From positions 1 through 64,000 of the forward strand of contig JBFMBK010000008.1 of NCBI GenBank assembly GCA_040755295.1: DNA of 64,000 nucleotides, read 5' to 3'. This DNA comes from Bacillota bacterium (lineage in GTDB: Bacteria; Bacillota; Desulfotomaculia; Desulfotomaculales; Ammonificaceae). The position numbers and the translations under genes are program-made. This document shows, piece by piece, positions 1-8,995 of this stretch. The stretch's first letter is position 1, and the number at the start of each line of letters is the position of its first letter. The notes under the pieces are model-generated. The model ran no database searches. It was not told the origin of the DNA and saw only the letters and a program-made list of their open reading frames with translations.

Positions 1-44
1 TTGGGGCTTAAGTGTGCCCCCGCTGCTTCTTTGGCAGGATTATC

Positions 45-494
45 TTAAACCCTGACTTTTTTATCAAGCCAAATTAAAGAAACAGCGAGTAACAGACCGT
101 AGATTGAAGATGTAACTACATCGGATGCCGCGGAACTTACATTTATAGCTGTTAAACCCTTAACCTTAAACAACTCCATAATGCTATATAAGGCAAACCA
201 GACTAAAACCCCATACACCCATCCTTTGAAAAGGAAGTTTTTGCTGGTCACCTTTGGAATCAGGTAAGCAAAGACGACTCCCAGAATACCGGAGAAAAAC
301 AACTCGCCTCCTGCAGCCAGGGCAGTCTCTGAAATACTTGTTGGTTTATGATTAAAGATAATTATAGCTACCCAATCGATATACCTTAAATCGTTGATGT
401 TAAGCGCATAAGACAAATAGTCGACAGCGTCTTGAATAGCACCGGCAAATACGCCTGCAATAAAACCTCTAGCCATCCGGTCGCTTAAATCCAT
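45..494 (-). CDS. Hypothetical integral membrane protein (149 aa)
   Basis: No family recognised. The protein has about four hydrophobic segments (near residues 8-25, 62-80, 88-105 and 125-142) with short polar loops and ends in a basic tail, so it is probably a small inner-membrane protein. The ATG is preceded by a good ribosome-binding site (GAGGTGATAGGCT before the ATG). It is divergent from the next gene and sits at the window edge, so its operon context cannot be judged. Function unknown. Confidence 0.6.
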   Translation of the reverse strand: MDLSDRMARGFIAGVFAGAIQDAVDYLSYALNINDLRYIDWVAIIIFNHKPTSISETALAAGGELFFSGILGVVFAYLIPKVTSKNFLFKGWVYGVLVWFALYSIMELFKVKGLTAINVSSAASDVVTSSIYGLLLAVSLIWLDKKVRV

Positions 495-652
495 AGCCTA
501 TCACCTCAAAATAGTTTATTCTCTTTAGAATGCCCGTAAAAAGACATCTTAAAAGGTGACCGTCACGGTTATTCCCCAACGAGCTGATTAAGGTTATAAT
601 AAACCTGTCCCGTCTCAAGAAACACACAATGCTGATTGGGCGAGGAATACAA

Positions 653-1522
653 ATGACCACGAAAGCCGCGACCGTATTTGTGATGAAGACAGCCATTCTT
701 TCGTTCCACTTTGTGATGTTCAACTCGCTGGCGGCCAAGCTGACCGGCCTTGCCGGAGCGGCGAAAGACGCCGACGCGGACGGTGCGGCGGTGATGGCGG
801 TGGTTCAAGCGGTTTTGGTCACGCTTGTGCTCAGTTACGCGGTCATACGATCGAGATGGTCGGGCTGGCGGCTGGCGGTGACGGTGTTTGTCGTCTATTA
901 CGGCATATCCACGTTCCTGTCCCAGATTGAAAGCGTGGTTTTCCTCAAATACCTGGTCGACATCATACCCGCGGAAATGCTCCCCAAACTGTTCGCTCAA
1001 GGGGCTGTCGTCGCCGCCCTTTTTGCGCCGATGATCGTCTTGTTCTGGCGCAGGAAGAAGGGAACGGAACCGGCTTCCGAACCCAATGGGCGGTTGGTCA
1101 TGCCCCCGGCGGAATGGGCTTGGAAGCTGCTGCTGGCGGCTGTCATCTATATAGCCGTTTACATCTCGTTCGGCGCGCTGGTCTTCATGCCCCTGGCGGG
1201 GGAAGCGTTTCAGGAGTATTACGCCGGCCTTGAGACGCCCTGGTGGATAATCCCCTTCCAGGGGTTGCGGGGACTGATATGGATTGCTCTCGCCCTGCCG
1301 GTGATCCGGATGATGAAAGGCCGCTGGTGGGAGGCCGGGCTGGCGGTGTCCCTGCTCTTCTCTGTCCTGATGGGTTCGCTGCTCCTCATTCCGACGGAAA
1401 TAATGCCCGATAGAATCCGGCTGGCCCACCTTGTCGAGGTGTCTTCTTCCAACTTCCTGTTCGGCTGGGTTGTGGTCCTGCTGTTCCGCCGCCGGCAGGC
1501 GCGCGCCGCTGCCGCGGCCTGA
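653..1522 (+). CDS. Hypothetical polytopic membrane protein (289 aa)
   Basis: An open frame with seven or eight hydrophobic segments and no recognised domain; probably an integral membrane protein. An upstream in-frame ATG at 629 exists. The ATG at 653 is preferred because GCGAGGAATACAA lies directly before it and the protein then begins with a typical short polar N-terminus (MTTKAAT). A strong hairpin terminator follows 50 bases after the stop, so it is transcribed alone or ends its unit. The large opposite-strand frame in the same place is a GC-bias shadow. Confidence 0.7.
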   Translation: MTTKAATVFVMKTAILSFHFVMFNSLAAKLTGLAGAAKDADADGAAVMAVVQAVLVTLVLSYAVIRSRWSGWRLAVTVFVVYYGISTFLSQIESVVFLKYLVDIIPAEMLPKLFAQGAVVAALFAPMIVLFWRRKKGTEPASEPNGRLVMPPAEWAWKLLLAAVIYIAVYISFGALVFMPLAGEAFQEYYAGLETPWWIIPFQGLRGLIWIALALPVIRMMKGRWWEAGLAVSLLFSVLMGSLLLIPTEIMPDRIRLAHLVEVSSSNFLFGWVVVLLFRRRQARAAAAA

Positions 1523-1571
1523 GGAAACCCGGTGAACCATCCTCAGCTGAAAAGCCAATGTAAACAAACAA

Positions 1572-1601
1572 GCGGCTCTAGCAAGAGCCGCCCGTTTTTT
1601 T
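1572..1601 (+). terminator. Rho-independent terminator
   Basis: A perfect 8-bp stem GCGGCTCT / AGAGCCGC with a short loop is followed by CCG and seven T on the plus strand. It lies just after the membrane protein gene and before the convergent AraC gene. Confidence 0.85.
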
Positions 1602-1633
1602 AGTTCACGGTTTGCTTCGGAAGATGCTCGGGT

Positions 1634-2623
1634 TCACCGCGGTTTCACGGGAACGCAGATGTCCAGGATGAACTTGCCGTTAGGGTTGCTGTTGCAGTCC
1701 CCGTGGTACAGCTCGAAACACGGGCGGTCGTCCGGAATATAACCGCTCGACGGCAGCCAGGTCCCGTACACCCAGTTCCAGGCCTCCTGAAACTCGTCCC
1801 CCGCCAGTTCGAACCTGGCAAGAGCGTACCGTCCCCCGGGTATCGCCATCTTCCCTATCTCACCGTCCACGGGGGTGCCTTCGGGCACCGTGACACAGAC
1901 GCTCATGCGGAGTTTGTTCTCTTCGGTGATTTCCGGGTTGTCGTGATAGATGATTATCGCTTTGGTCTCCCGGTTTAAAAGGTTCCGCGCCCCCGCCCAG
2001 CCGCAGAGCTTCCCGAACAGCCTGTCGAACAACTGGACGTCCCCTTTGTACGGTCCTACATACCTCACGTAGGCTACTGTTGTTTCCGGAAGCTCCTTCA
2101 CTTCCACCGTACGAGTTTCGTTGTTCATAACAACCACCCTCCATATTTGTGATTTGCCGGTATACTCAGCATACATGGAGGGCGGGGCGGTTGCTTGACG
2201 GCGGTTGCCGTGCGCTTGCCGCTGATTGCTTTCCGTTTTGCCGGGATTGCCGCCCGGTCCCGGTTTGGTCTTCCGCCAGTCGGTGGCGGACACGCCGAAG
2301 TGATTCTTAAAACTCCTGGCGAAAGACGACGGATTCTCAAAACCGCACTCGTAAGCGATCTCCGTTACCGATTTTCCCGGATCGGCAAGGAGCAGGAACG
2401 CGGCTTTCTCGACCCGGATACGTTGAATGAAGCGGAAAAGCGTCTCCTCGACAAAAGAGAAGAAAATACGGTGAAAGTGAAACTTGGAGAAGTTCGCCAC
2501 CGACGCAAGCTTGTCGAGCGTCAGGTCGCTCCCGACGTTCGACTCGATGTAATCGATCACCCGGTTGATCCGCGCACGGTAATCTTCCAGCAGGTATTCA
2601 CGGGAAGATTCAAAATCACTCAT
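1634..2623 (-). CDS. AraC-family regulator with GyrI-like effector domain
   Basis: Residues about 15-120 form the double helix-turn-helix AraC DNA-binding domain, with the typical LTLDKLASVANFSKFHFHRIF and ITEIAYECGFENPSSFARSF-like helices. A proline/glycine/glutamine-rich linker follows, and residues about 175-329 form a GyrI-like (SOUL-fold) small-molecule binding domain beginning VEVKELPETTVAYVRYVGPY. Proteins of this architecture (Rob, SbmC-fused types) sense hydrophobic or cationic drugs and activate efflux or detoxification genes. It is divergent from the multicopper oxidase, whose start is about 110 bases away, so control of that gene from the shared region is possible but not shown. 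Confidence 0.9.
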   Translation of the reverse strand: MSDFESSREYLLEDYRARINRVIDYIESNVGSDLTLDKLASVANFSKFHFHRIFFSFVEETLFRFIQRIRVEKAAFLLLADPGKSVTEIAYECGFENPSSFARSFKNHFGVSATDWRKTKPGPGGNPGKTESNQRQAHGNRRQATAPPSMYAEYTGKSQIWRVVVMNNETRTVEVKELPETTVAYVRYVGPYKGDVQLFDRLFGKLCGWAGARNLLNRETKAIIIYHDNPEITEENKLRMSVCVTVPEGTPVDGEIGKMAIPGGRYALARFELAGDEFQEAWNWVYGTWLPSSGYIPDDRPCFELYHGDCNSNPNGKFILDICVPVKPR

Positions 2624-2733
2624 TCTTATCGCACCATCCGAAAAGTAAAGCGTTTATACCTGCAATACCTAATTGTAACACTATTTTCCTATGAACATAC
2701 ATTAGTAATTAATTGATTGTGAGGTGAAATCTG

Positions 2734-4293
2734 GTGCCACAAAGACTTTTCTATAATCTGTTCGCCACAGACGGTTTCATTTACCTGCCCACCGATCCCA
2801 CAGGAACCTCACCCCGTGAAAAAGTGTACATCTTCGGCTTTGTCGGCGGACTTTTTAAAACCCAGCGGATAAACGACGCCGGCATCCCCACAGGGCCTGA
2901 GGTAATGGTCAATCCGGAGTTTGACACAACGGTGCCCGGCAATCTGGACGCGCTGAGAGGGACCGCGGTAATCCCCTCGCCGAAGATAGACATTGACTTA
3001 GGTGACGAGCTTTACATCACGCTTACCAACCTCGGATTATATCTTACCAGTCCTCCGATACTTGACGTCCATACCGTACACATTCACGGCGCCCACATAG
3101 CAACACAATTGGACGGCGTTCCCGAAACATCATTCGGCGTACCTGTGACACCGCCGGGCTCGCCCGCCATCTCAATTACTCATTTCTTTAAACCCGAGCA
3201 CCCCGGCACTTATTTCTATCACTGCCATCAGGAGGCCTCCGAACATGTGCAAATGGGTATGTACGGCGCGTTGATTGTTTACCCGTCATTCAAGAGCCTT
3301 GCCGCCGCGGGAATCACGAAGGACCCCCATTCCGGCCGCTGGTTTTATTTGAAAAAGTTGCAAAAAATAATCCCCCGAACAGCCACAAACCGTAATTTTG
3401 CGTACAATGATATAAATACATTTTATGACAGCGATTGGGTAATATTATTATCAGATATCGATTCCACGTGGCACAGGGCGGTGTTTGAGCAAACCGATTT
3501 CAATCCGGTGAATTATAAGCCCGATTGGTGGCTGATTAACGGCCGCGCGTTTCCGGACACTTTACTGCCGACCACCCTGCCCGCAGCCCTTGTACCCGAT
3601 TTCGGTTACAATATCCCCGCAGGGTACGAAACTTACGTAAAGGTTTCTACCGGAAACCCGGCAAGATCTAAACTTCCGGATAAATTTCTGCTCCGTTTAA
3701 GCAACCTTAGCTACCAGCCGGTTCCTTTCCACACACATGGGTGGATGGGACTGGTAGTAGGCAAAGATACACACCCTAGGGTGGCCGATATGAGGAATCC
3801 AGCTCATGAAATGAATTTCACCACCCTGGTCGGTTCCGGCGAAAGCTATGACGTCCTCTATACCGCTGATGATAAACGCCCCATTTACGGCAATTACATT
3901 TTTTGCGGCAAAGCCGGCTTCCCGTCCCTGAAGGAACAGGTTGCCACCGCTACAGCGCAGGCTAAGGCGGTGGGGACCTTTATGGGACCGTTCCCCGGCG
4001 CAACCGACCTGTGGGTTAATATTGTCCTGCAAAGCAGTTTGGGCCAGGGCAATTTCATTCCGCCCTACAACTGGGTGCCATGGAACTACGGTTCTGACGT
4101 CGCCGATAACTTCTTCTTCCCGCAGTTCTATATAGCTCACAACCATGATGATTATAAGGTTACGAACAACGGTGTTTACCCGGGCGGCCAGTTGATCTTC
4201 ATCGAAACCGATTTTCCCGGTTCGAATTATAAATCGGATCCTCCCGTGATAACGGAGTCTCCTAATCTCTGCCCACCTAAGTCGAATCCTTAA
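2734..4293 (+). CDS. Multicopper oxidase family protein
   Basis: A 519-residue cupredoxin protein. Copper-ligand motifs in order: HIHG near residue 115; HCHQ followed by EHVQMGMYG near residues 162-177; HTHGW near 334; and HNHDDYKVTNNGVYPGG near 469. The first three supply His-X-His pairs typical of the type 2/3 centre, and the HCH-X(n)-H-X-X-M cluster resembles a type 1 site, but here it lies in the N-terminal domain rather than at the C-terminus. No export signal is visible, so the protein may be cytoplasmic or the start could be wrong. The GTG start has GTGAGGTGAAAT upstream. The substrate (metal ion or phenolic) is unknown. A terminator follows directly. Confidence 0.85.
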   Translation: MPQRLFYNLFATDGFIYLPTDPTGTSPREKVYIFGFVGGLFKTQRINDAGIPTGPEVMVNPEFDTTVPGNLDALRGTAVIPSPKIDIDLGDELYITLTNLGLYLTSPPILDVHTVHIHGAHIATQLDGVPETSFGVPVTPPGSPAISITHFFKPEHPGTYFYHCHQEASEHVQMGMYGALIVYPSFKSLAAAGITKDPHSGRWFYLKKLQKIIPRTATNRNFAYNDINTFYDSDWVILLSDIDSTWHRAVFEQTDFNPVNYKPDWWLINGRAFPDTLLPTTLPAALVPDFGYNIPAGYETYVKVSTGNPARSKLPDKFLLRLSNLSYQPVPFHTHGWMGLVVGKDTHPRVADMRNPAHEMNFTTLVGSGESYDVLYTADDKRPIYGNYIFCGKAGFPSLKEQVATATAQAKAVGTFMGPFPGATDLWVNIVLQSSLGQGNFIPPYNWVPWNYGSDVADNFFFPQFYIAHNHDDYKVTNNGVYPGGQLIFIETDFPGSNYKSDPPVITESPNLCPPKSNP

Positions 4294-4300
4294 AATATCA

Positions 4301-4341
4301 GGGAGCACTTTTTTCCTAAAAGGTGCTCCCTTTCGGTTTTT
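4301..4341 (+). terminator. Rho-independent terminator
   Basis: Stem GGGAGCAC / GTGCTCCC with an A/T-rich loop is followed by TTTCGGTTTTT, directly after the multicopper oxidase stop. Confidence 0.85.
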
Positions 4342-4353
4342 CCCGGGATCGCC

Positions 4354-4686
4354 TCAACTCCAGCCGCGCCAGATCTCCGGGCGGTAGCCGACCGTGGCTT
4401 TGGGCCCGTTTCGCACAATCGGGGTTTTGAACAGCAGCGGGTGCGCCAGCAGCGCCTCTTCCACGTCGTGGACGATATACCTCAGGTTGCGTCCGGCGTA
4501 TTCCTTTCCCGCCGTGTCGATGAGGTTTTCCAGGCCCACCAACGCCTTGACCCTGTCCAACTCGCCCTTACTGAGGCCGCGTATTGTCAGGTCCACAAAA
4601 TGATAGGGGATGGCCCTTTCCTTGAAATACCGCTCGGCCTTCCTGGTGTCCCGGCATTTTTTTGTGCCGAATATCTGGATGTTCAC
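4354..4686 (-). CDS. ArsC/Spx-family thioredoxin-fold protein
   Basis: A 110-residue protein of the ArsC/Spx/YffB family. It begins with a beta strand and a single N-terminal cysteine (IFGTKKCRDTRKAERYF), includes the family FVDLTIRGLSKGELDRV segment, and ends with FKTPIVRNGPKATVGYRPE. True arsenate reductases of this fold use one Cys and an Arg triad, and the C-terminal region here resembles the YffB-like subgroup. A role in arsenate reduction is possible, but the gene is 12 kb from the arsenic locus and stands alone. Spx-type transcription control is less likely because the CXXC motif is absent. Confidence 0.8.
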   Translation of the reverse strand: MNIQIFGTKKCRDTRKAERYFKERAIPYHFVDLTIRGLSKGELDRVKALVGLENLIDTAGKEYAGRNLRYIVHDVEEALLAHPLLFKTPIVRNGPKATVGYRPEIWRGWS

Positions 4687-4936
4687 GTTGCCGCTCCGTT
4701 ATTTAACGTTGAACTCCTTAAAGTTTTATTTTATCAGAGTTCAGCTCCGGGATTACGGTTTGTTTAAGATTTTTGCGTTATGGCAATGCCGGGCCGGCCT
4801 CGTCCCTGCGGCGTACGCTTTTAAACGTCCGCCGTTCCCGCGCCGTGGGATTCATTTCTTCTTGTTCTCCGAATTTCGGCATTATATATTGAAAAGAACG
4901 GGTAAATCAATATAAGTTGCAGAAGGAGCAAAAAAT

Positions 4937-5896
4937 TTGCCGTACCGGGCCGTAATCATTTGCGCCAGAGGGGAACAGAGTTTTCCGCCTGACCAGGTTA
5001 AAAGGCTCAGGCTTGCTTCGGACGCAGTCTTTCACGCCCGCCTAAATCCCCTGTCGAAAGAGGAATTCATCCGGCTTTGCAGAGACGCCGACATCGTTGC
5101 GGTTACCAGGCGCAGCGTCAAAGAACTGGGCGCGGACATTTTAGGCGAACTGCCCGCACTGAAGGGGTTGGCGATATACGCCACCGGTTACGACTGGGTC
5201 GACCACTATCACCTTGCCGCCCGCGGAGTGCCCCTCAGCTACCTGCCGGACTGGGCTGCGGTAAGCGTGGCGGAGCACGTCATGGGCTTAATGCTGGCGA
5301 TGAGCCGCCGCGTCCACCTGAGTCACGACCGTGTAAGGGGGCTCGTGCCGGAAGGCGTCTCCCTCTGCGGCTGGGAACTGCGCGGGAAAAAGCTGGGCAT
5401 CATCGGTCTGGGGCGCATAGGACAAAGGGTGGCCAAGCTGGCGGTCGCTTTCGGCATGGAGGTGTACTATTACGACCTGGAAAGAAAAAGCGTAACGGGA
5501 GCGAGTTACCTTCCCCTGTCCGAACTGCTGCGGAGCTGCGACGTGATTTCCTTGTCCGCGTCGAGAAGATACGGGGAGCCCCCCATTCTGACGCGGGAAA
5601 ATATCAGGCTTATCAAAAAAGGCGCCTGCGTCATCAACGCGGGAAGGCCCGCGTTGGCGGATACGCCCGCGCTGATTAAGGCGATTAACGACGGACGTCT
5701 TGTCGGGTATGCCGTGGACGAAACCCTGGAAGATTCTTTGCTTGGGGAGATCAGGGACTACGGCCGGGTGCTCCAGACCGGGCACACCGCCTGGTACTCA
5801 AGAGAAGCGATCGCCAGGGGAACAAGCCGGTGGGCCGATAACATTATCGCTTTGGCCGTAGACAGTCCGATTAACGTTCTCAACCCGGAAGGTTGA
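4937..5896 (+). CDS. D-isomer-specific 2-hydroxyacid dehydrogenase
   Basis: A 319-residue NAD-dependent dehydrogenase. The central Rossmann motif is KLGIIGLGRIGQRVAKLA near residues 150-167. The family catalytic triad can be followed: Arg in SASRRYG, Glu in GYAVDETLED, and His in TGHTAWYS near residue 282. The substrate-binding N-terminal domain is shorter and divergent, so the substrate (glycerate, phosphoglycerate, lactate) cannot be assigned. The TTG start is supported by AGAAGGAGCAAAAAAT upstream. The next gene begins one base after its stop, so the two are translationally linked. Confidence 0.9.
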   Translation: MPYRAVIICARGEQSFPPDQVKRLRLASDAVFHARLNPLSKEEFIRLCRDADIVAVTRRSVKELGADILGELPALKGLAIYATGYDWVDHYHLAARGVPLSYLPDWAAVSVAEHVMGLMLAMSRRVHLSHDRVRGLVPEGVSLCGWELRGKKLGIIGLGRIGQRVAKLAVAFGMEVYYYDLERKSVTGASYLPLSELLRSCDVISLSASRRYGEPPILTRENIRLIKKGACVINAGRPALADTPALIKAINDGRLVGYAVDETLEDSLLGEIRDYGRVLQTGHTAWYSREAIARGTSRWADNIIALAVDSPINVLNPEG

Positions 5897-5897
5897 A

Positions 5898-6572
5898 ATG
5901 GACAAGCCCGAAGAAGAGCGTTTCCGTAAGATAGAAAGGTTCGCAGCCGCCGCTCTCCTGTGCGGCACTACGCTTTTTACCTGCGTGCTGGCGCTTTCCC
6001 GGTGGCCGCGCTGGTGGGAGTTAATCTTGCCGGAACTATCGCCCATGGGCTGGATGGAAAGCCTGCTGCTGTACACGGTCGCCCTGACCGGGTTTCTCTG
6101 CGCCCTGCTTTGTTACCTGCGGAATGATTCCGCCGGCTTTAAGCTCTGGGGTCTTTTCGGTCTGGGTTTTATACTCCTGTCTTTGGACGAAAGGCTGGCT
6201 GTTCACGAACGGCTGCGCGACGGGATACTTGCGCCGGCAAAGCTGAAGGTCCCCCTATTCTTCTGGACGGATTACGGGGATTTTATACTGCTGTTAGTTC
6301 TGGTCATCGGACTGATATTCGGCGTTAAGATAATCCGCCTCTTTCGCCGCAGGCAAAGCGCCTTCCGGTGGTTTCTCGCCGCAGCCGCATTTTCGGTTGC
6401 GGCGGTTCTGATGGACTCGTTCTCTTACTACGGTTACAGTATCGATATCCAGCGGTTGGAGCAGTTTATCGAAGAGCTGTTTGAAGTCGGCGCCATGCTT
6501 TCTTTCTTTAACGCCGCGTTTTTCATGTTCATGCATTACCTCCGTGAAATACTTGGTCCAAGCCATCCTTAA
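5898..6572 (+). CDS. Hypothetical membrane protein, co-transcribed with the dehydrogenase
   Basis: A 224-residue protein with five or six hydrophobic segments. It has conserved-looking charged motifs just inside or between membrane segments (LSLDERLAVHERLRDG and a LEQFIEELFEVGAM stretch), an Asp/Glu/His pattern that could bind a metal. No family is recognised with confidence. Its ATG is one base beyond the preceding stop, indicating the same transcript. Function unknown. Confidence 0.6.
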   Translation: MDKPEEERFRKIERFAAAALLCGTTLFTCVLALSRWPRWWELILPELSPMGWMESLLLYTVALTGFLCALLCYLRNDSAGFKLWGLFGLGFILLSLDERLAVHERLRDGILAPAKLKVPLFFWTDYGDFILLLVLVIGLIFGVKIIRLFRRRQSAFRWFLAAAAFSVAAVLMDSFSYYGYSIDIQRLEQFIEELFEVGAMLSFFNAAFFMFMHYLREILGPSHP

Positions 6573-6751
6573 AACCGCCGGGCGGATCCCGCCCTCTATT
6601 CGTACTTCAGAATCCTCACATTCCGCCCCGGGAAACCTGCAGCGTGATTCTTGACCGTCGATGCCGCGCCGGGCATGTCGGGTCCGGTCCGCCCGCTGTT
6701 TTAATAATTTAAAAGGCGGGAATGATACCTTTAAAAACACGAGAGGACAGC

Positions 6752-7945
6752 ATGAAAAACCGACGTTCAATCGTTATTCTCGCTTCCGCGTGCCTGCTAA
6801 TAATTCTGACCGCCGCCGCCTGCAGCCAGAAGCCGTTGAAGAAACCGGGCTCTCCGAACGTAAAGGATGACCATTCCTACGTGTTTCCGGGGGAGTTCGA
6901 AAAGCAGCAGGCCGTCTGGATGCAGTGGCCGTCGGAAGTCTACAACGCCGGCAGCGACCCGGTCAACCCGGTCATGGTAAGTGTCGTAAAGGGGCTTGCT
7001 CCTTATACAAGGGTCAACCTCCTGTCGCGGAGCGAGGAAGAAACGGCGGAGATTAAGAATCTGCTGAAACAAAGCGGCCTCTCCGGGGACAACGTCCACT
7101 ATTACATCGTCGACCATCTGTCCATCTGGGCCAGGGATGTCGGGCCGATCTTCGTCAAAAACGAAAAGGGTAAGCTCAACGTGGTGGATTTCGGTTTCAA
7201 CAACTACAGCAGGGACGGCGACCCGGACTATATCGACGTGGAAAGCCGGGTGGACAGGCGGACCGCCCAACTGCTCGGGCTACCGGTGGTCGACTCGAAG
7301 CTGGTCTCCGAGGGCGGCGCGATAGAGTCAAACGGCAGGGGCACGCTGATGGTTACCGAATCGGTCGCGCTCGCACGCAACCCGGGGATGAGCAAAAAGC
7401 AGATCGAAGACGAGTACAAAAGGGTCCTCGGGATAAAGAAAGTGATATGGCTCAAAAAAGGTCTTGCCGAGGACGACCGGATAACAAGCGGGCATATTAA
7501 TGAAGTGGCCCGTTTTGCAAATCCTAGTACGATCCTGCTGGCGCAGGTCCTGCCGGATGACAGGGATGCCAGCGCCATCTCACAAGAATCATACAGGCGC
7601 CTTGAAGAGAACTACGGGATACTGCGCGACTCGACCGACCAGGACGGAAAGCCGTTCAAGATCATCAGGATCCCGATGCCGCCCACGCTGTACGGGGAGG
7701 CAAGCGGTTCGGGCGATAAACCCGTGCGCAGCTATATCAACTACGCCGTCACCAACGGGGCGGTGCTGTTCCAGGATTTCTGGAAACCGGGGCGTCCGGA
7801 CGCGCTGAAAACTGTGGAGGAGCAGGTGAAGGATACCTTCCGGGAGGTGTTCCCCGGACGCGATATCGTCGGCATCGACGCGGAAAACGTTAACCGGTGG
7901 GGCGGCGGGATCCACTGCATAACGCAGCACATGCCGGCGGGTTGA
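6752..7945 (+). CDS. Agmatine deiminase / peptidyl-arginine deiminase family lipoprotein
   Basis: Belongs to the PAD_porph family (agmatine to N-carbamoylputrescine plus ammonia, or arginine deimination). Core motifs: FPGEFEKQQAVWMQWPSE at the start of the domain, SEGGAIESNGRG, TSGHINEVARF, and the terminal GGGIHCITQ carrying the nucleophilic Cys. The ATG at 6752 is chosen over 6722 because GAGAGGACAGC precedes it. It gives a clean signal peptide (basic MKNRR, hydrophobic core) ending in a TAAAC lipobox, so the mature enzyme is probably tethered outside the membrane. Most agmatine deiminases are cytoplasmic, so the location is unusual. Length 397 aa fits the family plus signal. Confidence 0.88.
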   Translation: MKNRRSIVILASACLLIILTAAACSQKPLKKPGSPNVKDDHSYVFPGEFEKQQAVWMQWPSEVYNAGSDPVNPVMVSVVKGLAPYTRVNLLSRSEEETAEIKNLLKQSGLSGDNVHYYIVDHLSIWARDVGPIFVKNEKGKLNVVDFGFNNYSRDGDPDYIDVESRVDRRTAQLLGLPVVDSKLVSEGGAIESNGRGTLMVTESVALARNPGMSKKQIEDEYKRVLGIKKVIWLKKGLAEDDRITSGHINEVARFANPSTILLAQVLPDDRDASAISQESYRRLEENYGILRDSTDQDGKPFKIIRIPMPPTLYGEASGSGDKPVRSYINYAVTNGAVLFQDFWKPGRPDALKTVEEQVKDTFREVFPGRDIVGIDAENVNRWGGGIHCITQHMPAG

Positions 7946-7987
7946 GAAGTGGGATGTGAGAGGTCAATCATTTACGAGGGGAGTTGC

Positions 7988-8092
7988 CCATGCCGCATTC
8001 GCGGCACCACTCAGCACGAAAATATGGACCCGTAAGCTTGAACTTAGAAGCAGTATTGTAACTTACACGGAGCGCAATGAGAAGTGATGCAG
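7988..8092 (+). repeat. Dispersed structured repeat, copy A (3'-truncated)
   Basis: Begins with the GCCGC..GCGGC mini-hairpin and runs through GGACCCGTAAGCTTG, TTAGAAGCAGTATTGTAA and GAGAAGTGATGCAG, matching copies C and E. It then stops abruptly next to the stop codon of the CPBP protease gene. Only the 5' half is present. Confidence 0.75.
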
Positions 8093-8100
8093 TTTTACTA

Positions 8101-8796
8101 TTACTTCAATCCGGGAATCCCCGTCTTGGCGGCCCAGTACGCCGCCCCCATCGCCCAGGCGTTTGTCGAGGCGTGCACCAGGATGGCCGGCCAGATCGAG
8201 TTGCTGCGGTGATAGAGGTACGCGAAAAAGCAGCCCAGGATAAAAATAGGGAGAAAAGCTGTCCATTCCAGGTGGATTACGGCAAAGAACGCGGAACTGA
8301 TCAGAGCCGCCTTCCGCCAGCCGTATTTTTTGCGCATTCCGCCGAAAACGAATCCCCTGAAGAAGATCTCCTCCACCACCGGGGCCACCACGACGCCCAC
8401 AACCAACAGCCACCAGGGGAATGAAAACCCGCTGAAAAGCGGGGCCAAACTCGTCTGCATTCTCAGGTGAAAGTGGGATAAAAGCAGGCTGTAAACAACG
8501 TTAAAAACGTACGAAAGCAAGAACAGGCCGTACCCCAGTCCGACCGCCCGCCCCGTAAACCCGCCTAGGCCCAGCGATCCCCATCCGCCCTTGTATTTCC
8601 ACAAGGCGAAATACCCCACCGGCACCAATAATGACAGTTCCATTAGACCGAGCAGCAAGCCTGAATTCAGTCCAACGCTCAGCACGACGGTCAAGGAAGC
8701 GCCGACCATCAATAACACCAGACAGGCCATCCCCAGCCAGATGTCCCGGATCGTCCACGGAACGACAGGAAATTGTTCAGACTGCTTTAACTCCAT
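8101..8796 (-). CDS. CPBP family intramembrane metalloprotease
   Basis: A type II CAAX prenyl endopeptidase-like / bacteriocin-processing (Abi) membrane protease. Conserved motifs in order: VVEEIFFRGF (Glu-Glu and Arg), HLEW with the first His, and the terminal HASTNA with the second His, embedded in six or seven hydrophobic helices. The open frame extends 33 codons upstream to 8895, but that segment is not typical of the family. The ATG at 8796 (MELKQSEQFP) gives a usual length of about 231 aa; both starts have weak ribosome sites. Substrate unknown. The 3' end abuts a truncated repeat element. Confidence 0.85.
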   Translation of the reverse strand: MELKQSEQFPVVPWTIRDIWLGMACLVLLMVGASLTVVLSVGLNSGLLLGLMELSLLVPVGYFALWKYKGGWGSLGLGGFTGRAVGLGYGLFLLSYVFNVVYSLLLSHFHLRMQTSLAPLFSGFSFPWWLLVVGVVVAPVVEEIFFRGFVFGGMRKKYGWRKAALISSAFFAVIHLEWTAFLPIFILGCFFAYLYHRSNSIWPAILVHASTNAWAMGAAYWAAKTGIPGLK

Positions 8797-8995
8797 TAGA
8801 TCCCGACCAGTCTGCGCTGCAGAAAGCGCATTAATAATTGAATTGTCCGCATTATATCCCGTGAGAAAAAGAAGGGCAAGTGCTTTGTGCCGCATCTGTT
8901 ATGCTCTATACGATTGACAGGACGGTTTTGGAAATGTAAGCTGGAAAAGTCCCTGAAGACGAGGGTTTTTCTACGAATTAAAGGAGGCTTATGGA

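Noticed and set aside
569-1567. 332-codon minus-strand open frame opposite the membrane protein gene
   Set aside because: Low-complexity His/Arg/Gln-rich translation with no domain; it is a GC-skew shadow of the plus-strand membrane protein, whose helices and ribosome site are clear.
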